From the NCBI RefSeq assembly GCF_017873215.1, contig NZ_JAGGKA010000019.1, positions 1 through 64,000 of the forward strand: a stretch of DNA of 64,000 bases. Direction: 5' to 3'. Made by a program: the position numbers and the translations under genes. This DNA is from Clostridium tetanomorphum. GTDB lineage: Bacteria; Bacillota; Clostridia; Clostridiales; Clostridiaceae. The notes beneath the pieces are model-generated. The model was not told the DNA's origin. It searched no databases and saw only the letters and a program-made list of their open reading frames with translations. Shown here piece by piece: positions 35,676-45,829 of this stretch; the first letter of the stretch is position 1; every line of letters starts with the position of its first letter.

Positions 35676-37559
35676 ATGGGTGATAAAAAAACTTCTTTTA
35701 TTTTTACTATGGCAATATTTTTTATTAACATATTACTTTATTTTTTAATAAAAAATACTCTAGTTCTTATTTCTATAATAACTATACTAAATATAACAAC
35801 ATATATTATGTTTAATACTAAATATAATAATGTGCATAATAAATTAGAATATAAGGAAAATACAAATGACAATTTGAAAAATTATTATAAAGATCTATTT
35901 ATGACTTGGGAAACATTGGGATTTGATATACAACAGTTACTATGGCTACATAAAGATAGTATGGACATGCTAACAAATATAATCAATATATCTAAAGATG
36001 TCCAAAGATATAGTGAAGAAAATATGTCAAATATTGAAGAAATAGATGTATCTGTAGATGCTTTAGTAGGTATGTCTCAGGAACTTAACAGCAATATTAT
36101 GCAAATTGAAGAGAATGCTATTAATTCTCATTCCATGCTTACTAATAACAAGGATGTTATAGAAAATATAGGTAAATATTTATTAGAGTTAAATGATGAT
36201 ATTAAGCATCTATCTAAAGGAAATAATACCTTTGAAGAGTCTTCTAAAAGAATAAGTAATTTTGTTGGAAATATAAAAGGAATATCCAATCAAACGAATT
36301 TATTAGCGCTTAATGCTTCAATAGAAGCTGCTAGGGCAGGGGAAGCTGGTAAAGGGTTTTCTGTAGTGGCTCAAGAAATAAGAAAATTGTCAGAAGAGAC
36401 TGAAAAAGCCGTGCTACAGATAGAAAATATAGTAAAAGAGATTATAGAGGGAGTAGAACAAGCTAATGGATCTATGGGGAAATGCTTAAGTAAAATAGAT
36501 AATGCTCAAGTTGTTGTTAAGGAGTCTTTTGGATTAGTAAGTGATATAGATGGAATTTTAAATAACATTGAAAGAGCTATAGGGAACTTAAAAAATTTTT
36601 CAACTCAACAATTGAATAGTTCTAATAATATAGGAGAAGCTGTAAGAACAATTGCATTATCAGTAGAAAAAACTTATGGTATTATGGTAGAATCTATGAA
36701 AATGATAGAATTGCAAGAAGGGAAAAACAAGCATATACTTGAATTTTGCAATAAATTAAGTGATACAGGAGATAGTATTCAGTGCATTGCTGCAAAATTA
36801 AAAAAAGACAATGAAATAATATTTGGTATAAACCCATTTACTTCACCAGAGAGCATAAAAAAATCATATGTACCTATATTAGAGAGAGTTTGCGATAGTA
36901 TTTCTTGCAAAGCAAGAGTGATTATAGTAAAAGATTATGAGGCTTTAGGAAGTGGTATAAAAGAAGGAATTATAGATGCAGGATGGTTCTCACCATTTGC
37001 TTATGTAGCTACTCGTAAAGAAATAGATATAACACCATTAGTAACGCCAAAAGTAAATGGAAAAACATTTTATAATGGGTGTATAATAGTTAGAAAACAT
37101 AGTGGCATAAAGACAATACAAGAATTAAAGGATAAACATTTTGGATATGTAGATAAAAAAAGTGCGTCAGGATATGTATATGCTAGGAATATACTAAAAA
37201 AACAAAATATAAATCCAGATACTATATTTAAAAAAATATCTTTTATGGGAAGCCATGATAATGTTATAAAAGCTATTCTATCAGGAGAAGTAGATGCAGG
37301 AGCTACATATAGTGAAGCCATAGAAAATGCTAAGAATCATGGTTTAGCTATAGATGAGCTACATATAATAGGAATGACAGATAATATTCCTAAGGATGCT
37401 ATAGCAGCAAGTCCTTATTTAGATAAAGAAATAACTAATAGTTTACAAAAAGCCTTTGAAGAATTTAATAATTTTCAAGGTATAGATTCTATAGTAGATG
37501 GATTTATAGCTAGTAGTGATGATAAATATGATGTAATAAGAGAGATAACAGAAAAATAG
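35676..37559 (+). CDS. Methyl-accepting signalling protein fused to a PhnD-like binding domain
   Basis: The protein has 627 residues. Two membrane helices at about 8-26 and 29-46 form a hairpin with almost no external loop, so the rest should be cytoplasmic. A coiled-coil MCP signalling domain follows, with its canonical tip ([19 protein letters not shown], about 206-224) that contacts CheA/CheW. From about residue 381 the protein becomes a type 2 periplasmic-binding fold like phosphonate/phosphate-binding Phn[51 protein letters not shown] and [14 protein letters not shown] solute-binding domain on the cytoplasmic side is unusual. The gene is monocistronic, with GGGGGGAA before the start codon. 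Confidence 0.85.
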   Translation: MGDKKTSFIFTMAIFFINILLYFLIKNTLVLISIITILNITTYIMFNTKYNNVHNKLEYKENTNDNLKNYYKDLFMTWETLGFDIQQLLWLHKDSMDMLTNIINISKDVQRYSEENMSNIEEIDVSVDALVGMSQELNSNIMQIEENAINSHSMLTNNKDVIENIGKYLLELNDDIKHLSKGNNTFEESSKRISNFVGNIKGISNQTNLLALNASIEAARAGEAGKGFSVVAQEIRKLSEETEKAVLQIENIVKEIIEGVEQANGSMGKCLSKIDNAQVVVKESFGLVSDIDGILNNIERAIGNLKNFSTQQLNSSNNIGEAVRTIALSVEKTYGIMVESMKMIELQEGKNKHILEFCNKLSDTGDSIQCIAAKLKKDNEIIFGINPFTSPESIKKSYVPILERVCDSISCKARVIIVKDYEALGSGIKEGIIDAGWFSPFAYVATRKEIDITPLVTPKVNGKTFYNGCIIVRKHSGIKTIQELKDKHFGYVDKKSASGYVYARNILKKQNINPDTIFKKISFMGSHDNVIKAILSGEVDAGATYSEAIENAKNHGLAIDELHIIGMTDNIPKDAIAASPYLDKEITNSLQKAFEEFNNFQGIDSIVDGFIASSDDKYDVIREITEK

Positions 37560-37565
37560 AAACAC

Positions 37566-37602
37566 AAAACAAGCCCGAATATTATATTCGGGCTTGTTTT
37601 TG
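37566..37602. terminator. Bidirectional terminator between the MCP gene and rpmE
   Basis: A 13-bp GC-containing stem (37569-37581 with 37585-37597), extended by A/T pairs, with a T5 tail on the + strand and T-rich sequence on the minus strand. Confidence 0.85.
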
Positions 37603-37619
37603 TATAAAAAGAACTAATT

Positions 37620-37832
37620 CTATTCTTCGTTAGATAAGTTGAATTTCTTCATGAATCTTTCAACTCTTCCGCCAGCATCAACTATCTTCTGTTTGCCGGT
37701 GAAGAATGGATGGCATTTAGAGCATATTTCAACTTTAAGTTCTTTGTTTGTAGAACCTGTTGTAAAAGTATTTCCACATGCACACTTAACTACCGCATCA
37801 TGGTGGTATTCTGGATGTATGCCTTCTCTCAT
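37620..37832 (-). CDS. rpmE: 50S ribosomal protein L31, zinc-binding type
   Basis: The protein is 70 residues. [10 protein letters not shown] is the standard start; Cys17 and Cys19 (KCACG) and Cys37 and Cys40 (CSKCHPF) make it the C+ zinc form. The frame extends three codons upstream, but that GTG lies in the AGAGGTG ribosome site. In Bacillus rpmE follows rho on the same strand. Here it is inverted with its own promoter and a leader of about 48 nt containing a small hairpin (GGATA/TATCC). L31 leaders regulate their own synthesis in several bacteria, so autoregulation is possible. Confidence 0.96.
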   Translation of the reverse strand: MREGIHPEYHHDAVVKCACGNTFTTGSTNKELKVEICSKCHPFFTGKQKIVDAGGRVERFMKKFNLSNEE

Positions 37833-37886
37833 GTTTTTCACCTCTTTCGAATCCTGGATACTAATATCCGAATTTTTAACTACTAA

Positions 37887-37916
37887 ATTATATCATAGTT
37901 TTTAACAGATAGTCAA
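37887..37916 (-). promoter_or_regulatory. Sigma-A promoter of rpmE
   Basis: On the minus strand TTGACT (37916-37911), 18 bp, TATAAT (37892-37887). The -10 is perfect. Confidence 0.75.
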
Positions 37917-38035
37917 TAAAATTTAATCATACTCTTTAATATATGTCTTGGGTTTGGTAAAATATATTTGTTTAAAAAGATAAAGTTATATAAAGAATAG
38001 TTATTTATATAAAAACCTAAGGAGGAATTTTTATT

Positions 38036-38623
38036 ATGTATGGACCCAAAAATCATGGTTGGATAGAGGTTATAGCTGGACCAATGTACAGTGGTAAGTC
38101 TGAAGAGCTTATACGAAGAATTAGAAGAGCCAAAATTGCTAAGCAAAAAGTACAGGTGTTTAAACCTGAAATTGATAATAGATACAGTAACGAAGATGTA
38201 GTATCTCATTGTGGTGATAAGGAAGGGGCAATACCAGTTAGAAGTTCTAGTGAAATATTGAAGTTAATTGATGATGATACACAAGTTGTAGCCATAGATG
38301 AAGTACAATTTTTTGATGAGGATATAGTAAAAGTGGTAAATTTTATAGCAGACATGGATAAAAGGGTAATATGTGCTGGTTTAGATATGGATTTTAGAGG
38401 AGAACCCTTTGGATATATGCCACAACTTATGGCTGTTGCTGAATTTGTTGATAAAATTCAAGCTATATGTATGATATGTGGAAATCCAGCCACTAGAACT
38501 CAAAGACTTATAAATGGCAATCCTGCAAATTATAATGATGCTATAGTTTTAGTAGGAGCAAAGGAGTCATATGAAGCAAGATGTAGAAGGTGCCATTTAG
38601 TTCCTAAAGATGAGGTGAAGTAA
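38036..38623 (+). CDS. tdk: Thymidine kinase
   Basis: This type II thymidine kinase of the salvage pathway phosphorylates thymidine. [20 protein letters not shown] is the Walker A region, [12 protein letters not shown] the Walker B/DEVQF motif, and [14 protein letters not shown] with CRRCH the four-cysteine structural zinc site. It has 195 residues, of normal size, with AAGGAGGAA upstream. The next gene starts on the base after its stop codon, so the two are co-transcribed. Confidence 0.96.
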   Translation: MYGPKNHGWIEVIAGPMYSGKSEELIRRIRRAKIAKQKVQVFKPEIDNRYSNEDVVSHCGDKEGAIPVRSSSEILKLIDDDTQVVAIDEVQFFDEDIVKVVNFIADMDKRVICAGLDMDFRGEPFGYMPQLMAVAEFVDKIQAICMICGNPATRTQRLINGNPANYNDAIVLVGAKESYEARCRRCHLVPKDEVK

Positions 38624-39553
38624 ATGAGAAGGAATTGTTCAGTTGGTGGTCAAGCTGTAATTGAAGGAGTAATGATGCGAGGAAGTAAAGGTATAGCAAC
38701 AGCTGTAAGAAAAACTGATGGAGAAATTATAGTAAATAAAGAAGAATTTATACCATATTCTAAAAGAAATAGTTTTTTTAAAATTCCAATTATAAGAGGA
38801 TTTGTTTCATTGTTAGAGTCTTTGATTATAGGAATAAAAACATTAAATTACTCAGCATCTTTTTTTCAAGAAGATGCTGAAGAGTCTAAATTTGATAGAT
38901 GGTTTGAAAATAAGTTTAAAGATAAGGGAGAGAAGATTCTAATTTCTATTACATTAATAATTTCTTTGTTTATTTCTATATTACTATTTGTAGCTTTACC
39001 AAATGTATTTGCTAATTTATTTAAAAAAGCAGCTGTAGAAAATACTATAATATTAAATATAATAGAAGGAATAATAAGAGTAAGTATATTTTTGGTATAT
39101 ATTTTTTTTATTGGAAAAATGGAAGATATAAATAGAGTATTTCAATATCATGGAGCAGAACATAAAACTATATTTTGTTATGAAAATGAAGAAGAATTAA
39201 TACCGGAAAATGCCAAAAATTATTCGAGATTTCATCCAAGATGTGGTACAAATTTTTTATTTCTTGTTATGATAGTAAGTATATTAGTTTTTTCATTGAC
39301 TGGGTGGAATTCTTTATTAGAGAGAATATTATATAGAATAATATTACTACCATTAGTTTCGGGAATTACCTACGAATTAATTAAATGGCTTGGAAAGAGT
39401 AATAGTAGTATATCCAAAATTATAGCTTCACCAGGACTTGCTCTTCAAAAGCTTACTACTAGGGAGCCTAATCTTAGCCAATTAGAAGTGGCTATAAAAG
39501 CATTAAAGGCGGCAGAAGGAATTGAATATGAAGAAAATATAAATGAGGTATGA
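38624..39553 (+). CDS. DUF1385 membrane protein, YqhQ-like
   Basis: The protein has 309 residues. CSVGGQAVIEGVMMRGSKGI at the N-terminus and EDINRVFQYHGAEHKTIFCY with HPRCGTNFLFLVM in the middle are the DUF1385 signatures. Hydrophobic helices lie at about residues 107-130, 143-162, 206-222 and 231-249. The function is unknown. The conserved HGAEHK and HPRCGTNF stretches, rich in His and Cys, suggest metal binding or catalysis in the membrane. It is coupled to tdk upstream and lies 6 nt before prmC, a common clostridial arrangement. Confidence 0.85.
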   Translation: MRRNCSVGGQAVIEGVMMRGSKGIATAVRKTDGEIIVNKEEFIPYSKRNSFFKIPIIRGFVSLLESLIIGIKTLNYSASFFQEDAEESKFDRWFENKFKDKGEKILISITLIISLFISILLFVALPNVFANLFKKAAVENTIILNIIEGIIRVSIFLVYIFFIGKMEDINRVFQYHGAEHKTIFCYENEEELIPENAKNYSRFHPRCGTNFLFLVMIVSILVFSLTGWNSLLERILYRIILLPLVSGITYELIKWLGKSNSSISKIIASPGLALQKLTTREPNLSQLEVAIKALKAAEGIEYEENINEV

Positions 39554-39559
39554 TATTTT

Positions 39560-40432
39560 ATGGAAAATTGGAAAGATTTAAATATAGGTATACTTCTTAC
39601 AAAAGGATTCGAAGTCTTAAAGGCCGCGAATATAGAAAGTTATAGATTAGATTGCCAACTTTTATTAGCAAAAGTTTTAAAAAAAGATAAATTATTTATC
39701 ATGATAAATAGAGAATTTAATGTTACTAAAGAGGAAGTAGAAGAATATTTTAGATTGATTAATATTAGAAAAAATAAAATGCCTATTAAATATATGCTGG
39801 GTGAATGTGAATTCATGGGATTAGATTTTAAAATAAAACAAGGCGTATTAATTCCAAGACCAGATACAGAAATTTTAGTTCAATCTGCTATAGAGGATGT
39901 TAAAAAAAATTCTTATAAATATATATGTGATGTTTGCTGTGGTAGTGGAGTAATAGGCATATCTATTGCCAAGTTTACTAAGAACACTCTTGTAGATTGT
40001 TTTGACATTGACGAAATACCTTTGGAAGTAACAAAAGAAAATGTTATATTTCATGAATTAGGGAATAGAGTAAACGTAAATAAGAGTGATTTGATGAAAT
40101 ATGCAATAGATAAAAATATAAAATATGATATAATAGTATCCAATCCTCCTTATATAAAAGAAGATATTATACAAACTCTTATGGAAGATGTTAAGGATTA
40201 TGAACCTTATATAGCGTTAAGTGGAGGAGAAGATGGATTAGACTTTTATAGAAAAATTATAGAGCAAAGTAAAAAAGTTTTAAATAACAATGGAGAACTG
40301 GCCTTTGAGATAGGCTATGATCAAGGTGAAGAAGTAACAACATTATTAAGGAAGAATAATTTTTATAATATAGAATGTATAAAGGATTTATCCGGATTAG
40401 ATAGAGTTGTTAAAGGGCAATATAGTGTATAA
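39560..40432 (+). CDS. prmC: Peptide chain release factor N5-glutamine methyltransferase
   Basis: PrmC (HemK) methylates the Gln of the GGQ motif in release factors. The N-terminal helical recognition domain (SYRLDCQLLLAKVL) is followed by a SAM-dependent methyltransferase core: VCDVCCGSGVIGISIAKF, the substrate-binding IVSNPPYIKEDI, and FEIGYDQGEEVTTLL. It has 290 residues. Its target gene prfA follows after about 90 nt, which contain a separate promoter. Confidence 0.95.
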   Translation: MENWKDLNIGILLTKGFEVLKAANIESYRLDCQLLLAKVLKKDKLFIMINREFNVTKEEVEEYFRLINIRKNKMPIKYMLGECEFMGLDFKIKQGVLIPRPDTEILVQSAIEDVKKNSYKYICDVCCGSGVIGISIAKFTKNTLVDCFDIDEIPLEVTKENVIFHELGNRVNVNKSDLMKYAIDKNIKYDIIVSNPPYIKEDIIQTLMEDVKDYEPYIALSGGEDGLDFYRKIIEQSKKVLNNNGELAFEIGYDQGEEVTTLLRKNNFYNIECIKDLSGLDRVVKGQYSV

Positions 40433-40455
40433 AGATAATAGAGAATTTATTTACA

Positions 40456-40485
40456 TTGCCTTATATAAAAAACATATGATATAAT
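40456..40485 (+). promoter_or_regulatory. Sigma-A promoter of prfA
   Basis: TTGCCT (40456-40461), 18 bp, TATAAT (40480-40485), 39 bp before the start codon. Confidence 0.6.
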
Positions 40486-40524
40486 TAATAGTTGTTAAAA
40501 TATATTTACGGAGTGAGAAAAAAT

Positions 40525-41598
40525 ATGTTAGAAAGACTTAATTTTATAGAAAATAAATATGAAGAACTATCAATAAAGATTAGTGATCCAACTATTATGG
40601 CTAATCAAAAAGAGTGGCAAAAGTTATGTAAAGAGCATGCTGATTTAGAAAGCGTAGTTACTAAGTATAGAGAATACAAAAAAGTACAAGAAGATATAGA
40701 AGCAGATAAAGAAATGCTTAAAGAAGATTTAGAAAAAGAATTAAAAGAAATGGTACAAGAAGAACTAAAAGAATTAAGTGAAAAAGAACAAAACTTAGAA
40801 CAGGAATTAAAAATACTGCTATTGCCGAAAGATCCTAATGATGACAAAAACGTATTTATAGAAATAAGAGGGGGAGCTGGAGGAGAAGAAGCAGCTTTAT
40901 TTGCAGCAAACCTTTTTAGAATGTATACTAGATATGCTGAAAGACATGGCTGGAAAGTAGAACCTGTAAGTTCAAATGAAACTGATATAGGTGGTTTTAA
41001 AGAAGTAGTATTTATGCTTAAAGGTGATGGAGCTTATAGTAGATTAAAGTATGAAAGTGGAGCGCATAGAGTGCAAAGAGTACCAGATACAGAATCAAGT
41101 GGTAGAATTCATACATCTACAGCTACTGTTGCAGTTTTACCAGAAGTAGAAGATGTAGATGTTGAGATAAACCAAAATGATTTAAGAATAGATGTGTTTA
41201 GAGCATCAGGTCATGGTGGACAGTGTGTTAATACAACAGATTCTGCAGTAAGAATAACTCATTTACCAACAGGTCTTGTAGTTAGTTGCCAAGATGAAAA
41301 GTCTCAGTTAAAAAATAAAGAAAAGGCTATGAAAGTATTAAAGTCAAGGTTATATGATAGGCTTCAAGCAGAAAGAAGTGCTAATATAGCTGAAGATAGA
41401 AAAAGCCAGGTAGGCACTGGAGATAGAAGTGAAAGAATAAGAACTTATAATTATCCACAAGGAAGGGTTACAGACCACAGAATAGGATTAACTATATATA
41501 GGTTAGAGTCTTTTCTTGATGGAGACATGGATGAAATAATAGATGCATTAATTACAGTTGAACAGGCAGAAAAAATGAAAAATTTAGGAAATAATTAA
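40525..41598 (+). CDS. prfA: Peptide chain release factor 1
   Basis: RF1 reads UAA and UAG stop codons and releases the peptide. The GGQ loop ([19 protein letters not shown]) is intact, and [20 protein letters not shown] carries the codon-reading tripeptide P-D-T in place of the E. coli PAT. The N-terminal half is a long helical domain. The frame opens 11 codons upstream, but [15 protein letters not shown] is the family start and GGAGTGAG lies before it (357 residues). It follows its modifying enzyme PrmC. Confidence 0.95.
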   Translation: MLERLNFIENKYEELSIKISDPTIMANQKEWQKLCKEHADLESVVTKYREYKKVQEDIEADKEMLKEDLEKELKEMVQEELKELSEKEQNLEQELKILLLPKDPNDDKNVFIEIRGGAGGEEAALFAANLFRMYTRYAERHGWKVEPVSSNETDIGGFKEVVFMLKGDGAYSRLKYESGAHRVQRVPDTESSGRIHTSTATVAVLPEVEDVDVEINQNDLRIDVFRASGHGGQCVNTTDSAVRITHLPTGLVVSCQDEKSQLKNKEKAMKVLKSRLYDRLQAERSANIAEDRKSQVGTGDRSERIRTYNYPQGRVTDHRIGLTIYRLESFLDGDMDEIIDALITVEQAEKMKNLGNN

Positions 41599-41630
41599 AC
41601 TAAAAGCTTTTTAAAGAGAAGAGGGAAATT

Positions 41631-42233
41631 ATGGATATGAATAAAGCCATTAGAAAGCAAAAAAAGTCTTATAAGAGATTTATGCTAATAATGAGCTTTA
41701 TTTTTTTTATACTTCCAATAGTTTTAATATTAACTAAAATAATTACAATGTTTTATATTGTTTATTTAGTGGTTATAGAATGTTTGATTATAATAGCTAT
41801 TATGGCAAAAATAAATGCGGAGAGTTTAAAGTTTAATTATGATGGCTATAAGATAAAAGTACTTTCAGGCATAAGAAGAGAACAAGTAAATATTACTTGT
41901 AATAGAGTAGTTTTTGTTCATGCTGAAGATGTAAAATCAAGTATAGAGAAAGACTTTTTTATAGTTTTAATTTCAGATTCTAAGTTTAGAAGCAAAAAGA
42001 TGCTACCTATCAATGAGAAATTTTTAAAAATGTACCCATATGCGGCTTTTTATTATAAAAAGATTAAGATTCTTAATCCAGAGAAAGAATATTTTTTTAC
42101 TATTATAAAAAGAGGGAAACTGTATAAATATGAATTGTTAGACAATATATATAAAAGCTGTGTTTATGCTATTTTTACAGATGAGGCTATTGAAAAGATA
42201 AAAGAGTATAGGAATGAATTACATATACAATAA
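41631..42233 (+). CDS. Hypothetical membrane protein with two N-terminal helices
   Basis: The protein has 200 residues. A basic N-terminus (KAIRKQKKSYKRF) leads into two hydrophobic helices at about 17-37 and 40-60. The remaining 140 residues are mixed alpha/beta and presumably cytoplasmic, reminiscent of membrane-anchored PH-like domains, but I cannot assign a family. It lies 32 nt after prfA with an AGAAGAGGG ribosome site and precedes a ZIP transporter, so it may be part of the prfA operon. No functional claim is made. Confidence 0.6.
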   Translation: MDMNKAIRKQKKSYKRFMLIMSFIFFILPIVLILTKIITMFYIVYLVVIECLIIIAIMAKINAESLKFNYDGYKIKVLSGIRREQVNITCNRVVFVHAEDVKSSIEKDFFIVLISDSKFRSKKMLPINEKFLKMYPYAAFYYKKIKILNPEKEYFFTIIKRGKLYKYELLDNIYKSCVYAIFTDEAIEKIKEYRNELHIQ

Positions 42234-42294
42234 GAATATTTGATTAATAGTTTAAATATTATCTATAGAGAACAAATTTTAAAAAGGTGATAAT

Positions 42295-43014
42295 TTGAAT
42301 AATTTAATTTTTATGATTATATTAGGAAGTGTAGTTTCTCTTTCTGGCACTACTATAGGAGGGCTAATGGGTATAGTTATAAAAAATCCATCAAAAAGAA
42401 CTCTTGGAACTATTATAGGATTTTCAGGGGGGCTTATGTTGTCTATAGTTGTCTTTGATCTTATACCAGAAGCATTACAGAATTGGGGATTTAATTATAC
42501 AATTCTATGCTGCATAATGGGTATTGTTTTAGTTACTTTTGTAGATAATAATCTACAAAATGATAAGGTAGATAGACATATAAAAATGGCTCTTATAACG
42601 GCGATAGGACTTATGATTCATAATTTCCCTGAGGGAATAATAATGGGATGTGGATTTGCAGCAGGAGGAAGTCTAGGATTAAAAATGAGTATAATTATTG
42701 CCATTCATGATATTCCAGAAGGTATAGCTGTATCTGCCCCGCTAATGGTGTCTAGAATAAAACCATTAAAAATATTTGGATATACTGTAGCCACAGCATT
42801 ACCTACAGTATTAGGAGCTTTCATAGGTACTTATATAGGTAATATGTCTCGTAATGCATTAGGAATAAGCTTGTCAGTTGCCTCTGGAATAATGCTTTAT
42901 GTAGTTTGTGGAGAGATGATTCCTGAATCTTCCAAATTATGGGACGGAGTATCTAGTACCATAGGAGTTTTAAGTGGCATAATTTTTGGATTGATTTTAA
43001 TAAAATTATTATAG
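42295..43014 (+). CDS. ZIP family divalent metal transporter
   Basis: The protein has 239 residues with about eight membrane helices. The two metal-binding helices carry MIHNFPEGIIMG and IHDIPEGIAVSAPL, the ZIP signature of the GufA/ZupT branch, which moves zinc or iron into the cytoplasm. A long His-rich loop, found in some relatives, is absent. Translation starts at TTG after AAAAGGTGA. No metal-responsive operator is recognised upstream. Confidence 0.9.
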   Translation: MNNLIFMIILGSVVSLSGTTIGGLMGIVIKNPSKRTLGTIIGFSGGLMLSIVVFDLIPEALQNWGFNYTILCCIMGIVLVTFVDNNLQNDKVDRHIKMALITAIGLMIHNFPEGIIMGCGFAAGGSLGLKMSIIIAIHDIPEGIAVSAPLMVSRIKPLKIFGYTVATALPTVLGAFIGTYIGNMSRNALGISLSVASGIMLYVVCGEMIPESSKLWDGVSSTIGVLSGIIFGLILIKLL

Positions 43015-43049
43015 ATATTTGGCTATAATAGTTAAAAGGAGATGTAGCT

Positions 43050-44102
43050 TTGGATACAAAGGTTGTAATGTTAGACGAACATGATTTAGATAATAGTGTA
43101 ATTAGAGAATGTGGAAAAATAATTAGAGATGGAGGACTGGTAGTATTTCCTACAGAAACAGTATACGGTCTTGGAGCAAATGCTTTAGATGCAAATGCAG
43201 TTAAGAAAATATTTCAAGCTAAAGGAAGACCTCAAGATAACCCATTAATAGTTCATATAGCTGACATGGAATCTATAAAGCCTTTGGTAAAAGAAGTACC
43301 TGAAGTAGCTGAGAAAATAATGAAAAAATTTTGGCCAGGACCTATGACTGTAATATTGAGAAAAACAGATCTAATACCAGATGAGACTAGTGCCGGATTA
43401 GATAGTGTTGGAATCAGAATGCCGTCTAATTTGATTGGAAGAGAACTTATTAAAATGTCAGAAGTACCTATAGCAGCTCCTTCAGCTAATATATCAGGTA
43501 AACCAAGTCCTACAGATGTAGAAAGATGTGTAGAAGATTTAATGGGAAAAGTAGATTACATTATAGGAGGAGATAAATGCGCTGTAGGAGTAGAATCTAC
43601 AGTAATAGATTGTACTGTCTATCCTCCTTGCATATTAAGACCAGGTGGTATTACCTTAGAAATGCTTAGAGAAATAGACTCTAACATATATATAGATCCG
43701 GCAATTATGAAAAAGCCAACAAAAGATTTAAAACCTAAAGCTCCAGGAATGAAATATAGACATTATGCACCTAAAGCACCGGTAAAAATTGTTCAAGGTG
43801 AATTGGACAAAGTTGTAGATAAAATTAATAAAATGGCAGAAGAATATTCAAAAGAAAATAAGATTGTAGGTATAATGGCAACAGATGAAACATTAAATAG
43901 ATATATATATGGATTAACACTATCTTTAGGAAGTAGAAACAGCTTAGAGTCTATAGCTCAAAATTTATTCGAAACTTTAAGAACCTTTGATGACAAAAAA
44001 GTAGATGTTATAATTTCTGAATCCTTTGAGGAAAATGGTATAGGAATAGCTATTATGAATAGACTAAAAAAATCTGCAGGTTTCGATATCATTCATATCT
44101 AA
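43050..44102 (+). CDS. ywlC: L-threonylcarbamoyladenylate synthase (Sua5/YwlC type)
   Basis: The enzyme makes threonylcarbamoyl-AMP for the t6A37 modification of ANN-decoding tRNAs. The YrdC domain includes GGLVVFPTETVYGLGANALD, PSANISGKPSPT and ILRPGGIT. The C-terminal Sua5 domain begins after PKAPGMKYRHYAP, the interdomain linker that closes the active site. At 350 residues it is the long form. TTG start with AAAGGAGATG. In Bacillus ywlC also lies between prfA and ywlE. Confidence 0.94.
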   Translation: MDTKVVMLDEHDLDNSVIRECGKIIRDGGLVVFPTETVYGLGANALDANAVKKIFQAKGRPQDNPLIVHIADMESIKPLVKEVPEVAEKIMKKFWPGPMTVILRKTDLIPDETSAGLDSVGIRMPSNLIGRELIKMSEVPIAAPSANISGKPSPTDVERCVEDLMGKVDYIIGGDKCAVGVESTVIDCTVYPPCILRPGGITLEMLREIDSNIYIDPAIMKKPTKDLKPKAPGMKYRHYAPKAPVKIVQGELDKVVDKINKMAEEYSKENKIVGIMATDETLNRYIYGLTLSLGSRNSLESIAQNLFETLRTFDDKKVDVIISESFEENGIGIAIMNRLKKSAGFDIIHI

Positions 44103-44122
44103 ACTTTTAATTTAAATTATAG

Positions 44123-44151
44123 TTGACATATAATGAACAGTAAGTTAAAAT
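44123..44151 (+). promoter_or_regulatory. Sigma-A promoter of ywlE
   Basis: TTGACA (44123-44128), 17 bp, TAAAAT (44146-44151); the start codon is 43 bp further on. Confidence 0.7.
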
Positions 44152-44193
44152 GTTTAACTGATAGTTATTAAAGATTAGGCATGGGAGGTAGCT

Positions 44194-44649
44194 ATGAAAG
44201 TATTATTTGTTTGTACAGGAAATACATGTAGAAGTTGTATGGCAGAAGTTATTTTTAATAATCTAAAAGAAGATACATCTTTTATTGCATTTTCTGCGGG
44301 AATAGCTGCTAATCCTTATAGTAAAACTTCTTTAAATTCTGCTTCAATAGTTAAGAAAGAATTAAATACAGATATTAGTAAAAGGTATGCAGTTCAATTA
44401 ACGGAAGAATTAATTTGTGAAAATGATTTAATTTTTACAATGACGCATTACATAAAAGAACTTTTAATAAGCAACTTTACTAAATATAAAAATAAAATAT
44501 ATTGTTTAAATGAGTATGTCGGCATTAAAGGGGATGTTTTGGATCCTTATGGCGGCGCAATAACTGTTTATGAGAACACTTTTAATGAGTTAAAAAATAG
44601 TATTTTATTACTATTAAATAAATTAAAAGAAGATAAAAGTATTTCTTAA
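44194..44649 (+). CDS. ywlE: Low-molecular-weight phosphatase, probable protein-arginine phosphatase YwlE
   Basis: The P-loop CTGNTCRS supplies nucleophile Cys7 and Arg13, and LDPYGG (Asp117) is the general acid. Thr11 in the loop is the residue that favours phosphoarginine over phosphotyrosine in B. subtilis YwlE, where tyrosine phosphatases usually have Ile. It therefore probably reverses McsB-type arginine phosphorylation; that is inference from one residue plus gene order (ywlC-ywlE-rpiB-upp as in Bacillus). It has 151 residues. Confidence 0.85.
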   Translation: MKVLFVCTGNTCRSCMAEVIFNNLKEDTSFIAFSAGIAANPYSKTSLNSASIVKKELNTDISKRYAVQLTEELICENDLIFTMTHYIKELLISNFTKYKNKIYCLNEYVGIKGDVLDPYGGAITVYENTFNELKNSILLLLNKLKEDKSIS

Positions 44650-44671
44650 AATACTCCTATCTTCTTTTTTT
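44628..44671 (+). terminator. Terminator overlapping the end of ywlE
   Basis: AGAAGATA (44628-44635) pairs with TATCTTCT (44658-44665), with a further internal AGTATTT/AAATACT pairing, and a T-rich tail. The hairpin includes the stop codon. Confidence 0.8.
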
Positions 44672-44726
44672 GTGGGCAAACTAAAATATATATTACAAAC
44701 ACAAATAAACATGGAGGTGTATTATT

Positions 44727-45176
44727 TTGAAAATTGCATTAGGAAGTGATCATGCAGGATTACCTTTAAAAAGGGAAATAATTAAACATTTGGAAGGTAA
44801 AGGAATACAAGTACAGGATTTTGGAACACTTACAGAAGATTCTTGTGATTATCCTGATTATGCTATAAAAGTAGCAGAAGAAGTTGCAGCAAAAAGATAT
44901 GATTTTGGTATATTAGTATGTGGAACAGGGATAGGAATTAGCATAGCTGCCAATAAAGTTCCAGGGGTAAGAGCAGCACTTTGTGGAGATACATTTAGTG
45001 CTCATGCTTGCAGAGAACACAATGATGCTAATATATTAGCATTAGGACAAAGAGTAGTAGGAGTAGGATTAGCATTAGATATAGTAGATAATTTTTTATC
45101 CGCTAAATATGAAGGTGGAAGACACCAAAAAAGAATAGATAAAATTTCTTGTATAGAAAGCAAATATAATAAATAA
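44727..45176 (+). CDS. rpiB: Ribose-5-phosphate isomerase B
   Basis: The enzyme interconverts ribose-5-phosphate and ribulose-5-phosphate. IALGSDHAGLPLKREI is the N-terminal signature and VCGTGIGISIAANKVPG holds the catalytic Cys and phosphate loop; EHNDANILALGQRVVG is also conserved. It has 149 residues. Translation starts at TTG, 7 nt after GGAGGTG. It lies 21 nt before upp, which uses PRPP derived from its product, so they form a small operon. Confidence 0.95.
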   Translation: MKIALGSDHAGLPLKREIIKHLEGKGIQVQDFGTLTEDSCDYPDYAIKVAEEVAAKRYDFGILVCGTGIGISIAANKVPGVRAALCGDTFSAHACREHNDANILALGQRVVGVGLALDIVDNFLSAKYEGGRHQKRIDKISCIESKYNK

Positions 45177-45197
45177 ATTTTAGGAGGAACAATAATT

Positions 45198-45827
45198 ATG
45201 AGTAAAGTCACTCAAATATCACATCCATTAATATTACATAAATTAGCACTAATTAGAGATAAAAATACAGGATCTAAGGACTTTAGGGAATTAGTAGAAG
45301 AAGTTGCTATGCTAATGGCTTATGAAGTAACTAGAGATCTTCAATTACAAGAAGTGGAGATAGAAACACCTATATGTAAAAGTAAATGCAAAATGTTAGC
45401 TGGGAAGAAAGTAGCCATAGTTCCAATATTAAGGGCAGGATTAGGAATGGTAGATGGTATGTTAAAGCTTATACCAGCAGCAAAGGTTGGACATATAGGT
45501 TTATATAGAGATGAGAAGACTTTAAAGCCAGTAGAATATTTTTGTAAACTTCCACAAGATATAGGAGAAAGAGATGTTATAGTTACAGATCCAATGCTTG
45601 CTACTGGAGGATCAGCAGCAGATGCTATCACTCTTTTAAAGAAAAGAGGAGCAAAGCATATAAGACTTATGTGTTTAATAGCGGCTCCAGAAGGTGTTAA
45701 GGCAGTTATGGATGAACATCCTGATATAGACATATATGTAGGAGCTATTGATGAAAAATTAAATGAAGATGGATATATAGTACCTGGTTTAGGTGATGCT
45801 GGAGATAGATTATATGGCACTAAATAA
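45198..45827 (+). CDS. upp: Uracil phosphoribosyltransferase
   Basis: The enzyme salvages uracil to UMP with [24 protein letters not shown] is the conserved start, [13 protein letters not shown] the substrate region, and [16 protein letters not shown] the PRPP loop. [14 protein letters not shown] closes the protein at 209 residues, the normal length. AGGAGG upstream. Confidence 0.97.
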   Translation: MSKVTQISHPLILHKLALIRDKNTGSKDFRELVEEVAMLMAYEVTRDLQLQEVEIETPICKSKCKMLAGKKVAIVPILRAGLGMVDGMLKLIPAAKVGHIGLYRDEKTLKPVEYFCKLPQDIGERDVIVTDPMLATGGSAADAITLLKKRGAKHIRLMCLIAAPEGVKAVMDEHPDIDIYVGAIDEKLNEDGYIVPGLGDAGDRLYGTK

Positions 45828-45829
45828 AA

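Noticed and set aside
45341-45820. 159-codon minus-strand frame opposite upp
   Set aside because: It is a shadow of upp: the forward protein matches its family from end to end, and the reverse frame has no ribosome site.
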